NCBI RefSeq assembly: GCF_000321225.1
Contig: NW_004450331.1
Span: forward strand, 248,001-312,000
DNA from: Odobenus rosmarus divergens
Taxonomy: Eukaryota; Chordata; Mammalia; Carnivora; Odobenidae
Reading direction: 5' to 3'
DNA length: 64,000 nt
Shown: piece by piece, positions 36,030-47,412 of the stretch
How positions within the stretch are numbered: the stretch's first letter is position 1
Layout of the letters: every line of letters starts with the position of its first letter
Translations under genes and position numbers: made by a program
The notes under the pieces: model-generated
The model's database searches: none
Told to the model about the DNA's origin: nothing
Seen by the model: only the letters and a program-made list of their open reading frames with translations

Positions 36030-36049
36030 ATCAGGGAAAGTAGACCAGA

Positions 36050-36170
36050 TCCGCTGGCACCTTGGTCTTGGACTTCCCAGCCTCCAGAACTGTGAGAAAT
36101 AAATACTTGTTATTTAAACCACTCAGTCTATAGTAGTTTGTTACAGCAACCCAAGCAAACTAAGACAGTC
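36050..36170 (+). repeat. MaLR/MLT1 LTR 3' end, sense
   Basis: Contains GCACCTTGGTCTTGGACTTC, CAGCCTCCAGAACTGTGAGA, an AAATAAAT polyadenylation region, and ends at GCAAACTAAGACA. Only the last third of the LTR is recognisable. Confidence 0.85.
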
Positions 36171-36179
36171 CTCATAGTT

Positions 36180-36560
36180 CCTTAGAGGTTTTGCTCTATG
36201 CGGTCCCTCTGCCTGGAATGCCCTCACTCTGATCTATGCAGAGCTGGCTCTTTCTTGATATCCAGAACTCTGCTTGACTGTCACCTCCTGAGAAAAGCCT
36301 TCACCAATATCATCCATTCTAGAGGAACTGTCAAGACACACTCTAACCTTCCCTAATTTAACAATCTTCATATTACTTGGTACTTGCTGATATTTTCCTT
36401 TTTTTCAGACTTATATATCTATTTTTATTGCCTTTCATACCCAATTATAATATAAATCCAAGACAGCAAGAGGGAATTTGTGTATTTGGTTTACTACTAT
36501 GTCTCCAACACCTAGAAAAATGCTCAGAGCATAGTGAGCACTTGGGAAATATTTTTCATA
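36180..36560 (+). repeat. L2 LINE 3' end, sense
   Basis: Shows CTCTGCCTGGAATGCCCTCA, TGACTGTCACCTCCTGAGAA, AAGCCTTCACCAATATCATC and TCAGAGCATAGTGAGCACTT, the sense L2 3' region. Confidence 0.85.
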
Positions 36561-37078
36561 TTAATGAGGAAAGCCAGAACATCATACCAACATCCAAGGT
36601 AGCCAGCTATTGCTTCCTCTTTCCAATGTTAGAACACATTCTTTAAAGGTGTACATTATCTGAAGTCTTAAGGATTTATTTCAATAATCCATGGGATTCT
36701 AAAGTAGCAAGTGATATCTTTTCTTTAACCATATATTTACTCTGGAACTAGATTTCTCAAGACTGCTTAATTCAAATGTTCTCAGGCATTTGAGTTACAG
36801 CCTGAATTTGAGCCACCCATCTTATCTCTGCCTACTCAGCCTCTAATATTGCCTAAAAGAAATGACTTGACTGGTTCATTCGAATACGGAATGGAATTCC
36901 CATACCAGAGTTCATGCCCTGCAGCCAGAGACTACCAAGAATAAAGCCCAGCTGGGACTGTGGTTCCTTGCAGCAAGGGAGAAAGCACACTGTGAGGATC
37001 TGAGAGCCATCTCAGTAAGACAGTGTTGGAAAGCACTTTTTATGGGATTTAAGCTGGTGGTAGTTGATTTAGGAAGGG
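36561..37078. other. No gene recognised
   Basis: Unassigned sequence. Confidence 0.5.
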
Positions 37079-37296
37079 CTCAAGGAAGCAGGTCTTTTTT
37101 TTTTTTTTTAGATTTTTATTTATTTATTTGAGAGAGAGCATGAGAGGGGGGAGGGTCAGAGGGAGAAGCAGACTCCCTGCTGAGCAGGGAGCCCGATGTG
37201 GGACTTGATCCTGGGACTCCAGGATCATGACCTGAGCCGAAGGCAGTCGCTTAACCAACTGAGCCACCCAGGCACCCCTCAAGGAAGAGGTCTTTT
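37079..37296 (-). mobile_element. SINEC, antisense, with target-site duplication
   Basis: Poly(T) start near 37098 and complemented head ending at 37277. CTCAAGGAAGCAGGTCTTTT on the left recurs as CTCAAGGAAGAGGTCTTTT at 37278-37296, a duplication of about 19 bp with one indel. Confidence 0.96.
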
Positions 37297-37954
37297 CAGG
37301 GGATTGGATGCTCTCCAGAAGTGGAGGTAATTCTCTGATTAGGCATCTTCCATCATATCTAGGATAAGGGAAGACTAGAATGAGGCTAAAGCTGCAAATG
37401 TTATGGCAGCAGCCGTCACTCGGATGAACTGGAAGAAGGGACATGTGGCATTTTGTGGTTTATACCATGACCTTGTTTTCATCTGTGCTTAGATAAAGTT
37501 ATGAAATTTGTTTGTGTTTTTTGGGGTGTGTGTGTGTGTGTGTGTGTGGTTTTTTGGTGTCACTTGATCACAATCAAACAGTGACCCTATCAGATTTTAG
37601 GGTGCTGGGAGATTCTGAGAACACCATGACCTAGCTATGAATGCCAGGTCGGCTGCTAACCACATAGAGACCCGGCTGTTAGGCCAGATCCCAAAGTCAG
37701 GGGTTGCCTTTCTCATTTTCACCAGCCATCTCAGAGATGACTGCACCCCTACCCCTCCGTGACTAGCCCACATATGGTTATGTTGAGCTTTTTTCTGATC
37801 ATAGGATTGTGTAGCGATACAGCTTCCTCCCCCCAAATGCTGCACAAGCTATTGTAACTTGCCATGGAGAGACATAATCCTCTCTCCTCCAAACGTAGCT
37901 AGGTGCGGTAAGTAAGTCCCTGAGATTTCCTCTCTTAGAGAAGGGTACAGTTGC
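37297..37954. repeat. No gene; (TG)n microsatellite at about 37525-37549
   Basis: About a dozen TG units. Remaining sequence is unassigned. Confidence 0.6.
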
Positions 37955-38250
37955 CTCAGAGTGGGAGGGTAAGGGTCTGGGCTAAGACAGTGACAGTGTG
38001 GATGTGGAGAAAGTAGGGTCCAGGATGTTGAAGAGGTCGCATTCATCAGATCATGAGAAAGAGGAACTGAGGATTCAGACGTTGCTAGCTTAGGAGACTG
38101 AGTATTAATGATGTTATCAGTGAAGATGGAGCTTATTAGTCCACAGCAGGTATTGCGGGAAGGTGATAATTTCTGTTTGGGACATATTCTATTTGTGGTG
38201 CTCAAGGTAGAGATGACCTATAGGCAGTAGAGTGCAGGATTAAATGGAGA
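37955..38250 (-). repeat. L2 LINE fragment, antisense
   Basis: Contains GACAGTGACAGTGTGGATGT, TTTCTGTTTGGGACATATTC and ATGACCTATAGGCAGTAGAG, matching the antisense L2 block around TTGGACATGTTGAGTTTGAG. Confidence 0.7.
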
Positions 38251-38514
38251 GGGTTAGTGCTGAACCTCATTAACACGGAGAAAGCAGGAAAGCACCTTAG
38301 ATAACAAAGGACAACATAGAGAATGAGAGAGAAGGGCTCCTGAACAAAGAAGCAAACTGGAAAAGAAGAAACTGGAAAAATGAAAAAGTATGATAAGTTT
38401 ATCCAAAGTCAAAATCGAAGTTAAGAAAGGACTAATAAATGCATGCTATAAAAAAAAAAAAATCTAAGACATCTCGGAAGTCAAAAACTATGACTGCCCA
38501 GTAAATAGTGGCCA

Positions 38515-38740
38515 TTGTCACTCATTTGTTTATTCAGGAACTATTTATTGAGCACTAAGTGCCAAGGGTTATTCAGATCCTGGAAATAAAATAATGGGGG
38601 GGAGAAAAGAGACAAAAATCTCTGCCCCCATAAAGCTTACATTACAGTGGGGAAAACAAATAATAAAATGAACAACTAACTTAAATGAGATTAGGTGGTA
38701 ATAAGTATTTTGAAGAAAAGACGGTGTAGGAGAATGGAAG
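38515..38740 (-). repeat. L2 LINE 3' end, antisense
   Basis: Starts CACTCATTTGTTTATTCAGG, continues with CTATTTATTGAGCACTAAGT and AAAGCTTACATTACAGTGGG, the antisense L2 3' terminus. Confidence 0.85.
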
Positions 38741-40094
38741 GTATGGAAGGGAGGGAGGTTTTTCATTTTTAGATAGGGTGTTCCTCAACTATGAAGTGAG
38801 CTTTGCAAAATGATTTAAAATACATGAAGAATGAAGTGATACAATTACCTTGTCAGAACATTCTAGACAGCAAGAAAGTTCTCGTTGTTAATGTTAGCTA
38901 GACCAACAAGAGAAGAATAGCCTTGCCTGGTGCCTTACACATAGTAGGTACTCAGTATTCGTGCAATGAATTAGCACAGTGGATATTCAAAAAAGTATCA
39001 AGTAATCAACTGATTCTAGAATCTCAATCAATATATGGGCATGACAGTAGATTGATTTGGAAAAAAATAAAAAATATTTAGGAGTACCTTATCGATAAAA
39101 TATACATTTAAGGGTTGCAACTTAACAACTTAAAAGATCTCCTTTTGTTTCCTTTCTTTTTTCCAAGAGTAGGTATCAAAGAGATAACTCATGCAATAGA
39201 TATTTGAAGGATTAGAATGTGGGTGTTTGGGTCAACTAGTTTGGGTTTTTGTGGGGGCTGATATTTTGTTGTCCTTTGCTTCTGTCCATTGTTTCATCAA
39301 AAAGGAACTTTTTATATAAACATTACAGTCTTGTTCTGATTGACAAACAGCAGTACATGATGATTTCTTATGGCTGAGGGATCTGATATAAAACGGATCT
39401 CTATACGCATGTACATACACAATTTATAACAAGACTCGGTGTTAAAAGTTAAATGTGTCTTGATTTTTGAGAACTGAAATATTTGCCTTTCTGCCAGTGC
39501 CATGAAGAGTTCATAAATGATGGAAGTACTTTGGCTTTCAGCAAGATGCTATTTCTTCGCAATGCTACCTCTTTGGGGGACAAATATGAAAAATAAAACG
39601 TGTCATTTTACATGATACAGAGTCTTTTTATTGTCACCTTCCTGCCTTTAGAAGTGAAAGGAACAAATCATAAAAAGACATACTGTTGGTGCAGGTTCTG
39701 TGTTAAATTTAGATATTCTAATGGCGGTTACAATTTGGTGAGTCTTTCCTGTGTCTTTTATTTCTTCCATTCCTTATCCATGGGCAGAGTGACCTGGTAA
39801 TAAAGCACTGAACCTCGAATAGGATGATTTATGTTTGGCTGGCAGCCTTTCTCAGCTCATATCTCTTGGAGATGATGATTTTCCTACCAACTTACTCACA
39901 GGAGTTAATATCCATCAGATCAAGCCCTGGAAATTTAAGAGAGGTGGATGTGTACACATGTGGCTTTAAAGACAATTTGCCAAATTTTCAGAGAACACAG
40001 TCATGATGATCAATTATATATATATAATTATGTGTGTATATATATATATACACTTTTTTTTCAGTCTTAGAAACTGATACTTAAAAAATTAATG
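38741..40094. repeat. No gene; L2/MIR-like 3' scrap and AT-rich microsatellite
   Basis: GGTGCCTTACACATAGTAGG at about 38930 resembles an L2 or MIR 3' end. An alternating AT tract with TATATA/TGTGTATATA units lies at about 40013-40052. Otherwise unassigned. Confidence 0.5.
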
Positions 40095-40845
40095 GAACCA
40101 CACTGAGATTACTTCACATCCACTAGGATGGCTATAATAAAAAGGACAGACAATAACAAGTGTTGGTAAGGATGTGGAGAAATTGGAGCCCTCATACATT
40201 GCAGCTGAGAATAAAATGGTACAGTCATTACAGAACATAGTTTGGTAGTTCTTCAAAAAGTTAAACATAGAGTTACCATATGACCCAGAAATTCCATGCC
40301 TACATATATACCCAAAAGAATTGAGAATGTATGTCCACACAAAACTCATAAACAAATGTCACAGCAGCATTATTCATAATAGCCAAAAAGTCAAAACAAC
40401 GCAAATGTCCATCAACTGATGAATGAATGGTTAAATAAAATGTAGTAAATCCATACAAGGGATTAATATTCAGCCACAGAAAGGAATGAAGTACTGATAA
40501 CTGTTATAACATGGATGAGCCTTGAAAAGCATGCTAAGTGAAAGGAGCCAGCTATGAAAGTCCAGATATTGCTTGATTCCTTTTATGTTGAAATGTCCAG
40601 AATAAGTAAATCCACAGAAACAAGCAAACAAAGATTAATGGCCGCCTAGGACTGGGGAGTTTGTGGGTAAATAAGGAGTGACTGCTAATGGTTATGGGAT
40701 GTTTTTTTAATGGGTGGTAAAAATGTACTGAAATTAGATAGTGGTGATGTGTGCACAACTTTGTGAATATACTAAAAAGTCATTGGACTGTACACTTCAG
40801 AAGGATGACTCTTATGGCATGTGAATTGTATCTCAAAGTTATTTT
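40095..40845 (+). mobile_element. L1 (L1M class) 3' end, sense
   Basis: Contains the ORF2 tail block ACTAGGATGGCTATAATAAA and ATAACAAGTGTTGGTAAGGA, then TATGACCCAGAAATTCCATG, GCAGCATTATTCATAATAGC, ACATGGATGAGCCTTGAAAA and a 3' UTR with GTGAATTGTATCTCAAAG. The 5' part is truncated. All frames are broken. Confidence 0.88.
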
Positions 40846-41044
40846 TTAAATGTTTACATCAAGGACTTGAAAGTTGACTATCAGATGATATAAAGGGATT
40901 ATTGTTAATTTTTGATATGATACTATTTTAAATTTTTTAGCACAAAATTTAATTTTTGACATAATATGGTAATGTTTTCAAAACAGGTTATACAAAGATG
41001 ATCATTAAATACTTATGAATAAATTTTTTAAAAATTAGTTGCAG

Positions 41045-41255
41045 GAGCACCAGGGTGGCTCAGTTGGTTGAGCGTTTGACTCTTGATTTCGGCTCAGGTT
41101 ATGATCTCAGGGTCATGAGATCAAGCCCCACCTCGGGCTCCGCAGTCGGCAGGGAGTCTGGTTGGGATTCTCTCCTCTTCCTTGGACTCCCCCCAACACT
41201 GCTCTCTCTCTTTCTCTCTTTCTAAAATAAATAAATCTTAAAAAAAAAAAAAAAA
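41045..41255 (+). mobile_element. SINEC, older subfamily, sense
   Basis: Head GGAGCACCAGGGTGGCTCAG, with GAGCGTTTGACTCTTGATTT instead of the CTGCCTTCGGCTCAGG of young copies. CT-rich 3' region and an AAATAAATCTT poly(A) tail. Confidence 0.92.
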
Positions 41256-42204
41256 GAAGGCAGAAGTTGTTATAAGGACTATGAACTCCAAGGGCAGTTG
41301 TGAAAGTCAGCAGACAACTGAGAAATGATAGTCGCTGTTGGTAGGGCAGGGGGTGGAGCATGTGGTTAACTTCATTACATCGATTCTTACAGGTTTTTTT
41401 TCCATTTTAGCAACTCTGAAATTAGGATGCACATACTAATCAATGGCATATCATAGATAATTGGAAATATTTTTCTTTCTTAGTGGTACATAAAATGAGC
41501 ATCTTATACACAATAGCTACTTATAGTCTATGAAATAACAGTATTGCTGGTACTATTATCACTACTCTTACTATGAAGACATAGACGGTTTTCATTTTCT
41601 GTCCTTTTAGCTAAATGTTCTTCCTGACATGGGATCCTCAAAGAATATAATTTCTTTCTTCTGTCTTTGCCCCCTCCCCCATTTCTTGTCTCTTGTTGTC
41701 CTCATTTGTTACTCCTTGATCCAACAATCACCATCAGTGTGACTATAAGCAATCAATTTAAACTCCTTCAAAACAGGTAAATATGTGAGGTTATGGATGT
41801 GTTCATCCTTTTACCGTATATACATACATATACATACTATCATGTCCTTCTACTTTCAGTATCATACAGCTTTGTCAATTGTACCCAGTAAAGCTGAGAA
41901 AATTTGCTTAAAACCACAAAAATAATAAAAATAGATAATAGATCATTAAATGCAAAAGAAAAGATGTTCTTTTAGAAAAGAGGCCATAGCTTGATAAAAT
42001 TATCTTCCTCAAAAATGATAAACATATAGGAAATTTTAAATGTGCAAGTTAGTCTTTATTTTCCAAGGAAAAAGAAACAAGACAATTATATGTAATCCAA
42101 ATAAGATCCTTTCTACTTAAAAACAAAAAATGATGTCTTCCATCTTTGTTTCCTTACTATCTGTAAAATGAGGATAGGGATAGCTCTACTGTAATGAGTT
42201 TATG
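41256..42204. other. No gene recognised
   Basis: AT-rich unassigned sequence, with TACATACATA-type low complexity at about 41818-41840. Confidence 0.5.
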
Positions 42205-42700
42205 TTCTAGGCAGTGTTCTAGGCAAAGGATAGAGCAGTGAACTGTAGATACCCAAGTATTTAGCCATGGGAAGCCTACATTCTAGAGACGTGCGGGGAG
42301 AAGAGCCATCCATAAACAATTACTATATCAAGTAGTTATATGCATTATAAAAATAATTTAATTGAATAAAGTGGTTAGAGTATAATGAGCTACTATTTTT
42401 TATGGATGTTCAGGGAAGCCTTCTCTGATTAGGCAACATTTGAGTAAAATTAGTAAGGTAATTAAATAATCATGATGAAAATATTCTGTAAACTATAAAG
42501 GTAAAGAAGTACTTTCTTTCAACATGTTATAAAATCATCATGTTCTGGGTTAGGCCCTAAAAAAGCACTCAGCCCAATGTCTCTGTCATTATGAAGTCCA
42601 TGGGCTTGTCTGGGAGACAGATATGTAATAAACAATGATTGCTATGCAGTATGATAAGTACTAGTGTAGAAAAGTCTAACATTCCATGGAAACATATAGG
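42205..42700 (-). repeat. L2 LINE fragments, antisense
   Basis: GTTCTAGGCAGTGTTCTAGG, GAAGCCTACATTCTAGAGAC and CAGGGAAGCCTTCTCTGATT mark antisense L2. A second piece (GGGAGACAGATATGTAATAA) lies at about 42610. This L2 appears to resume at 43475, so the ERV-derived segment is inserted into it. Confidence 0.6.
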
Positions 42701-42900
42701 AAGCAGACCATAGCAGAACGCTTCATGGAGGCAACGCCTTTGGGTCCCCTCCCTCCTCAGGAGCTTTGTACTATCACTTTGCTCTTGCTCAATAAACCGT
42801 GCTTTGCTGCCCACCACTCTGTCTGGTGTACCTCTTCATTCCTCAAAGCCATGAGGCCAAGAACCGTGGGCACCAATGGAGAAAAAATCCTGCAACATTT

Positions 42901-42919
42901 ATGGGGGCTCCTCCGGGAT
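42901..42919 (+). other. Retroviral primer-binding site, tRNA-Pro-like
   Basis: ATGGGGGCTCCTCCGGGAT closely resembles the tRNA-Pro primer-binding site used by many gammaretroviruses. It lies three bases after the CA that ends U5. Two positions differ from the consensus I remember. Confidence 0.75.
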
Positions 42920-43142
42920 CTCCACCATCGTTAAGGACAACTAACCAATAAAGGTCAAACTTCAAATGGTGGTTCAGATGGAGCCTCACCTGAAGGTCAA
43001 AACCAAACATCTACAGGGGATCCCTTGATCAGGATGAGAGGAACCCTGACTGCCACCCCATCCAATGCCCCTGACCAGCAGGAAGTAGCTACGATGGGTC
43101 GTCGCCTTTCTTCCCTAACAGCAGTTAGGGTTACCTCTTCAC

Positions 43143-43151
43143 AGGGGGGAA
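43143..43151 (+). other. Retroviral polypurine tract
   Basis: AGGGGGGAA directly precedes TGATGAAGG, the expected start of U3. This matches the usual PPT/U3 junction. Confidence 0.65.
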
Positions 43152-43654
43152 TGATGAAGGATAGTTGGAAGGCAGGCAGGCAGGGACAAGGGGCCCGCCC
43201 ACCCTAAGAGGAAACCACCCTTAAAAGGATCTTCCACCACCCTGGAAGGAGTCCTCCACCCTTTCACAGGTGATAGGTAGGGGACAAAAATCTGATTGGA
43301 TGACAGGCACAGGGAGGGTTCATCAGATTAAAACAGCCCCCACTAACAAGCCCATAAAAACCCCTAGACTTAGAAACTCCTGGGACAACTACTTCAGGTT
43401 CCCTCCCTCCTTGGGAGCTTTATACTATCATTTTGCTATTGCTCAAGTTTTGCTGCCAAAAAAAAAAGGCTCCATGGATGAAATACCATGTGAGTCAAAT
43501 CTTTAAAAATATTTTTAAATTACGTTTTTAGAGAAAGTTCCCGTAATACCGAGAAACACACCAGAAAGAAAACAACACCTCCATCACCTCTTTGTAATTG
43601 CGTTTTGTCTTTTCACATGGGAAAATAAGAAAAGCCTTTCCCTTCTTACCTTTA

Positions 43655-43875
43655 GGATTGGCAAATGTCTGTAGAAGGCACAATAGTAAATATTTTAGGC
43701 TTTGTGGTCCCGACAGCCCCTGTCATAGCCACTCAACAGTGCCACTGTAGCACAAAACAGCCACAGATGATCCGCAGATGATCCACAGATGAATGAGTGT
43801 GGCTGTGGCCCAATAAATTTTTATTTACAAAAATAGGCAACCAACTGGATTCAGTCCTAGTTCGTCAACTTTTGC
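43655..43875 (+). repeat. hAT-type nonautonomous DNA transposon
   Basis: Contains GGATTGGCAAATGTCTGTAG, AGTAAATATTTTAGGCTTTG, GGCTGTGGCCCAATAAATTT and TTATTTACAAAAATAGGC, ending GTCAACTTTTGCC. The ends are related inverted repeats. This is the common mammalian CAGGGGTTGGCAAA-type element; I do not give a family name. Confidence 0.75.
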
Positions 43876-43916
43876 CTTACCCCAAACCTCAGAGATCTGT
43901 AACAAAAAGTGTGGTG

Positions 43917-45565
43917 TGAGAGCTTCCTAAAGCGAGCCAACCCAGTCAGCAACTCTTGAAATGGAGACGGTCACTTCTTCAGACAGGTCCCCAGCTCTGG
44001 AAAATGAGCATCCTCGAGAAACCCCAAAATCCAACAAGAGAGTGTATACTTCCTTCATGAAGTCTCACCGCTGTGATGACCTGATTCCCACGAGCTCCAA
44101 ATTGGTTGTATTTGATACTTCCCCGCAGGTGAAGAAAGCTGTCTTTGCTTTGGTGACTAATGGTGTATGAGCTGCCCCTTTGTGGGATAGTAAGAAGTGA
44201 AGTTTTGTAGGCATGCTGGCCATTACCAGTTTCATCCATATCCTGCATCACTACTATAAATCAGCCTCAGAACAGATCTATGAGCTGGAAGAACACAAGA
44301 TAGAAACTTGGAGAGAGGTGTACCGACAGGACTCCTTCAAACCACTCACCTGCATTTCTCCTAATGCCAGCTTGTGTGATGTTGTCTCCTCATTAACTTG
44401 AAACAAGATCCACAGGCTGCCAGTTATTGACCCGGAATCAGGCAACACCCTGTACATCTTCACCGACAAGTGCATCCTCAGGTTCTTCCAATGGTTTATC
44501 ACTGAGTTTCCCAAGCCAGAGTTCATGTCTAAGTCTCTGGAGGACCTGCAGACTGGTACCTCTGCCAACATTGTTAAGGTCTGCACCACCACCACTGTCT
44601 ATGTGGCTCTGGGCATCTTTGTACAACACCGAGTCTCAGCATGGCCAGTGGTAGATTAGAAAAGGTGTGTGGCGGACATCTACTCCAAGTTTGATGTTAT
44701 CAATCTGGCAGCAGCAAAGACCTACAACAACCTAGAAGTGTCTGGGACCAAAGCCCTGCAACATCGATCCCATTATTTTGAGAGTGTCCTCAAGTGCTAC
44801 CTGCATGAGACTCTGGAGACCAGCAGCAACAGGCTGGTGGAAGCAGAACTCACTGGCTTGTTGTGGTAGGTGAGAATGATGTGGTCAGGGGGGTTGTGTC
44901 CCTGCCTGACATCCTGCAGGCCTCAGTGCTCACGGGAGGAGAGAAGCCCTGAGCTGGGGAAGGGGGGTCAGGCAGCACCAGCGGACATGCCCCACTCACT
45001 GCCTGCCCAAGATTTCTAGGAAGCACAGATGAAACCTTGTGAGAATTGTGACTTTGTTCCCTGCTCAGGAGCTGGGGAAGGTGTGGGGGGAGGAAGGAGA
45101 ATGGATTTTTAGCGGTCCTTATCCTCACACGTACAGCCTAGCCCAGCCTAGCCCCAGCCCTCTTAGAGGTAGCCGCCTTTCTGGGGGAGGGATGGGCTTT
45201 TGCGCCTCAGGCCAATTCAGATCTCTGAGAGATCCACAGACCTCACCCAGCCTTTGGCCTCTATCTCTGCCCTTGACTCCATCCTAAGATAATAGCACAA
45301 AAAAACTCTTCCTGATGATATTTTTATTCATCCTGTTCCATGCTGTATGGAGGAGGCTGAGGCCATTTAGTGACATTTCTTCCCATAATGGGGACGGGGA
45401 AGATCGTGGGGAGGAGGGCCTTTGGGTTCCTGTGCTATGTGCGTATGAAGGGAGATGGGGGTTAGGTGGAGGAGTGCAGAGTGATTAGCTGAGGTTATTG
45501 CTTTTCATGTCAAACCTGACTAAAATGACAGGAACCTCTTCATGATAAAATAAATAAATAAAAAT
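43917..45565 (+). pseudogene. PRKAG1: Processed pseudogene of PRKAG1 (AMPK gamma-1 subunit)
   Basis: The parent encodes the nucleotide-sensing gamma subunit of AMP-activated protein kinase, built from four CBS repeats. This copy is intronless and colinear with the whole mRNA: a 5' UTR piece, an ATG at 43961 ([18 protein letters not shown]), CBS-repeat remnants ([71 protein letters not shown]), a 3' UTR and an A-rich tail. Four in-frame stops lie at 44168, 44198, 44399 and 44657. A one-base deletion near 44847 shifts the frame, and the original stop lies at 44950-44952. AAAAAGTGTGGTG at 43904-43916 is repeated exactly at 45566-45578. No protein product is expected. Confidence 0.96.
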
Positions 45566-45578
45566 AAAAAGTGTGGTG

Positions 45579-46394
45579 CATGTCCAATTTCCTGTTTTAG
45601 CTAAGAGTTAAAAGATGCATAAGAATTTTTCAGGATAGTGGGTCAAGGGAGGAGCAATATAATCAAAACAGATTGAAAGTTACAGCTATGAAAAAGCCAA
45701 AAACAATCAATTCAGGGACTATTCAGAGAACTGAACTAACCATAGTTAATATGCTTAGACCTGGTATTTCACAAGCTAAATCAAACTGCTCCTGTGTAAT
45801 AATAAATTAATGACAATTTTCTATCTTACTGAGGGGGGAGGAGGGTCTTGAGAAGGAATGACTAGAGATATCTCTAGATAAAATTTTAATTTTTCCTCCA
45901 TTGTGCTTTTGGAATCTAAGTTACCTATGGGAGGAAGAAATGTTCTTACTTCCATTTACAGTCATTCCCTAGTGTTCAGATGTGAATAAAATGAACATAA
46001 TGACTTTAACATCTTCATTTCCCCCTTGACTCCAAGTACATTCCTAAAGATCTTCTCTTATCCGCCATAGGCTTTAAGTCCACCATATTCACTCCTGAAA
46101 CTTCACATCTGTTAGCCTCTGTGACACCTGTTTGTTAGGGTTTTTTGTTTGTTTGTTTTGTTTTGTTTTTGTTTTTGTTTTTGTTTCACACATAAGTGAG
46201 ATGATCTGGAACTTCTGAGTGATTCCTCTAGCCCTGCATATCTCGGCTAAGACTTTTTTTCCCAACCACTTCTAAATTTTTCTTCTTCTACCAGTATCCA
46301 GTTATATAAACAAAGCCAGGTAATGATATATACCACTTACCAAGAAAATTTCTCAATGGGAAAATGATGTAGGGTTGAGTTACATACTTATAAC
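45579..46394. repeat. No gene; (GTTT)n-type tract
   Basis: A GTTTT/GTTTG low-complexity tract lies at about 46139-46186. The rest is unassigned. Confidence 0.6.
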
Positions 46395-46540
46395 TATGGT
46401 AAGTTGAGCAAATCACTTGTGTCTGATCTATGAAATGGATATTTAATTATTTCCTAGGGTTGTGGTATCAAAAAACCACTTGGGTGAAAGCTTGAACCGG
46501 TATTCAGTAGGTCATAGGTGCTTAATTAATATTAAGCCCC
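46395..46540 (+). repeat. MIR, sense, diverged
   Basis: Contains GTTGAGCAAATCACTTGTGT, CTATGAAATGGATATTTAAT and GGTTGTGGTATCAAAA, the sense MIR core. Confidence 0.6.
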
Positions 46541-47189
46541 TTCATTCCCATTAATTAATACATATGCCTATTTATAAGTTTAAATACACCTTCATGTATT
46601 TAAATACACCTTCATGAACTGAAATACAGAACATCAGTCTTCATAACTATAGACTTATTTGATGCTGAAAGTAACTGAAATAGTTTGGGTTTTTAAAAAT
46701 TAAAGTAGCATTTAAATCATCTTGAAGAAAAGCGGGGGAGGGAATGAAGGAGAAATTAAAATAACATTCCTACCCTCGCTTCTCTTGATTTAGTGCTTCA
46801 TCTTAAGTTTTAACATGCTCATAATTTCTAGTAATATATTATATATTCTGAGCCCAACTTTGTTCTCACTCGTGTTTTTCTCTCTTCTTTCACTCTGCCT
46901 TTAACTCATGTTACTTGTATTTTATGTTCATCTGTAAGCTTCCTGAAATCCTTTTTGGAACACAGTGGGGTATAAATAAAATACTCTGTGTTGGACATGG
47001 CAACTTCAGAAAGAGAGCCCACGGAAATCAATAATTCTTACCACTGCCTGCAATAGTACAACCCTAGCCCTTCATCTGGGGCTTGTTGGGCAACAAAATG
47101 CAGTTTGCCTTTTCCTGAACCTGGTTTACTAATTTAAAAAATTAAAATTGCTGACATTTGTCACATCCTTAGTAAATGCTCAATATTAG
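46541..47189. repeat. No gene; 20-bp imperfect tandem duplication
   Basis: TTTAAATACACCTTCATG occurs twice in tandem between about 46578 and 46616. Otherwise unassigned. Confidence 0.55.
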
Positions 47190-47412
47190 TCTGAGAACTT
47201 TTACCTGTGTTGTTTTCACATAATTTCCCCCAACAATTCTAAGAGGCAGGTACTATTTATTATCCCCATAGTACAGCTGAGGAAATGGGTGACAAAGAAA
47301 TTAAATAAAAGCTTCTTCAGGTCACACATGTGGTAAATGGCAAGCTGGGATCCCACTGGAGGCAGCCTGACTTCAAAGCCCTTAGCCTCAGCCACTGTGT
47401 AATATGACGCTC
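47190..47412 (-). repeat. MIR, antisense
   Basis: Shows TTTCACATAATTTCCCCCAA, AGGTACTATTTATTATCCCC, AGCTGAGGAAATGGGTGACA and a head region containing TGGGATCCCACTGGAGGCAG. Confidence 0.85.

Larger units (their letters stand above)
42730..43467 (+). mobile_element. Retroposed remnant of an ERV1 (gammaretrovirus-like) RNA
   Basis: Element order is R (42730-42811, with AATAAA at 42791-42796), U5 (42812-42897, ending CA), primer-binding site, about 225 bp of residual internal sequence, polypurine tract, U3 (from TG at 43152), TATA-like CATAAAAA (43353-43360), second R from about 43384, and poly(A) 43458-43467. No U3 precedes the first R and no U5 follows the second R, so the copy matches genomic viral RNA rather than a two-LTR provirus. 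GCTTCATGGA (42720-42729) and GCTCCATGGA (43469-43478) form a short flanking duplication. No gag, pol or env frame is present. Confidence 0.7.

Noticed and set aside
37124..37444. 106-codon frame containing WVAQLVKRLPSAQVM
   Set aside because: The same peptide appears at 13081, 24614, 26760 and 60211; it is the translation of the SINEC head.
43025..43207. 60-codon frame as a retroviral gene remnant
   Set aside because: It spans the residual leader, the PPT and the start of U3, and has no gag, pol or env motif.
44427..44654. Ser/Pro-rich 75-codon frame and opposing minus-strand frames at 44278-44629
   Set aside because: Out-of-frame shadows of the PRKAG1 pseudogene.
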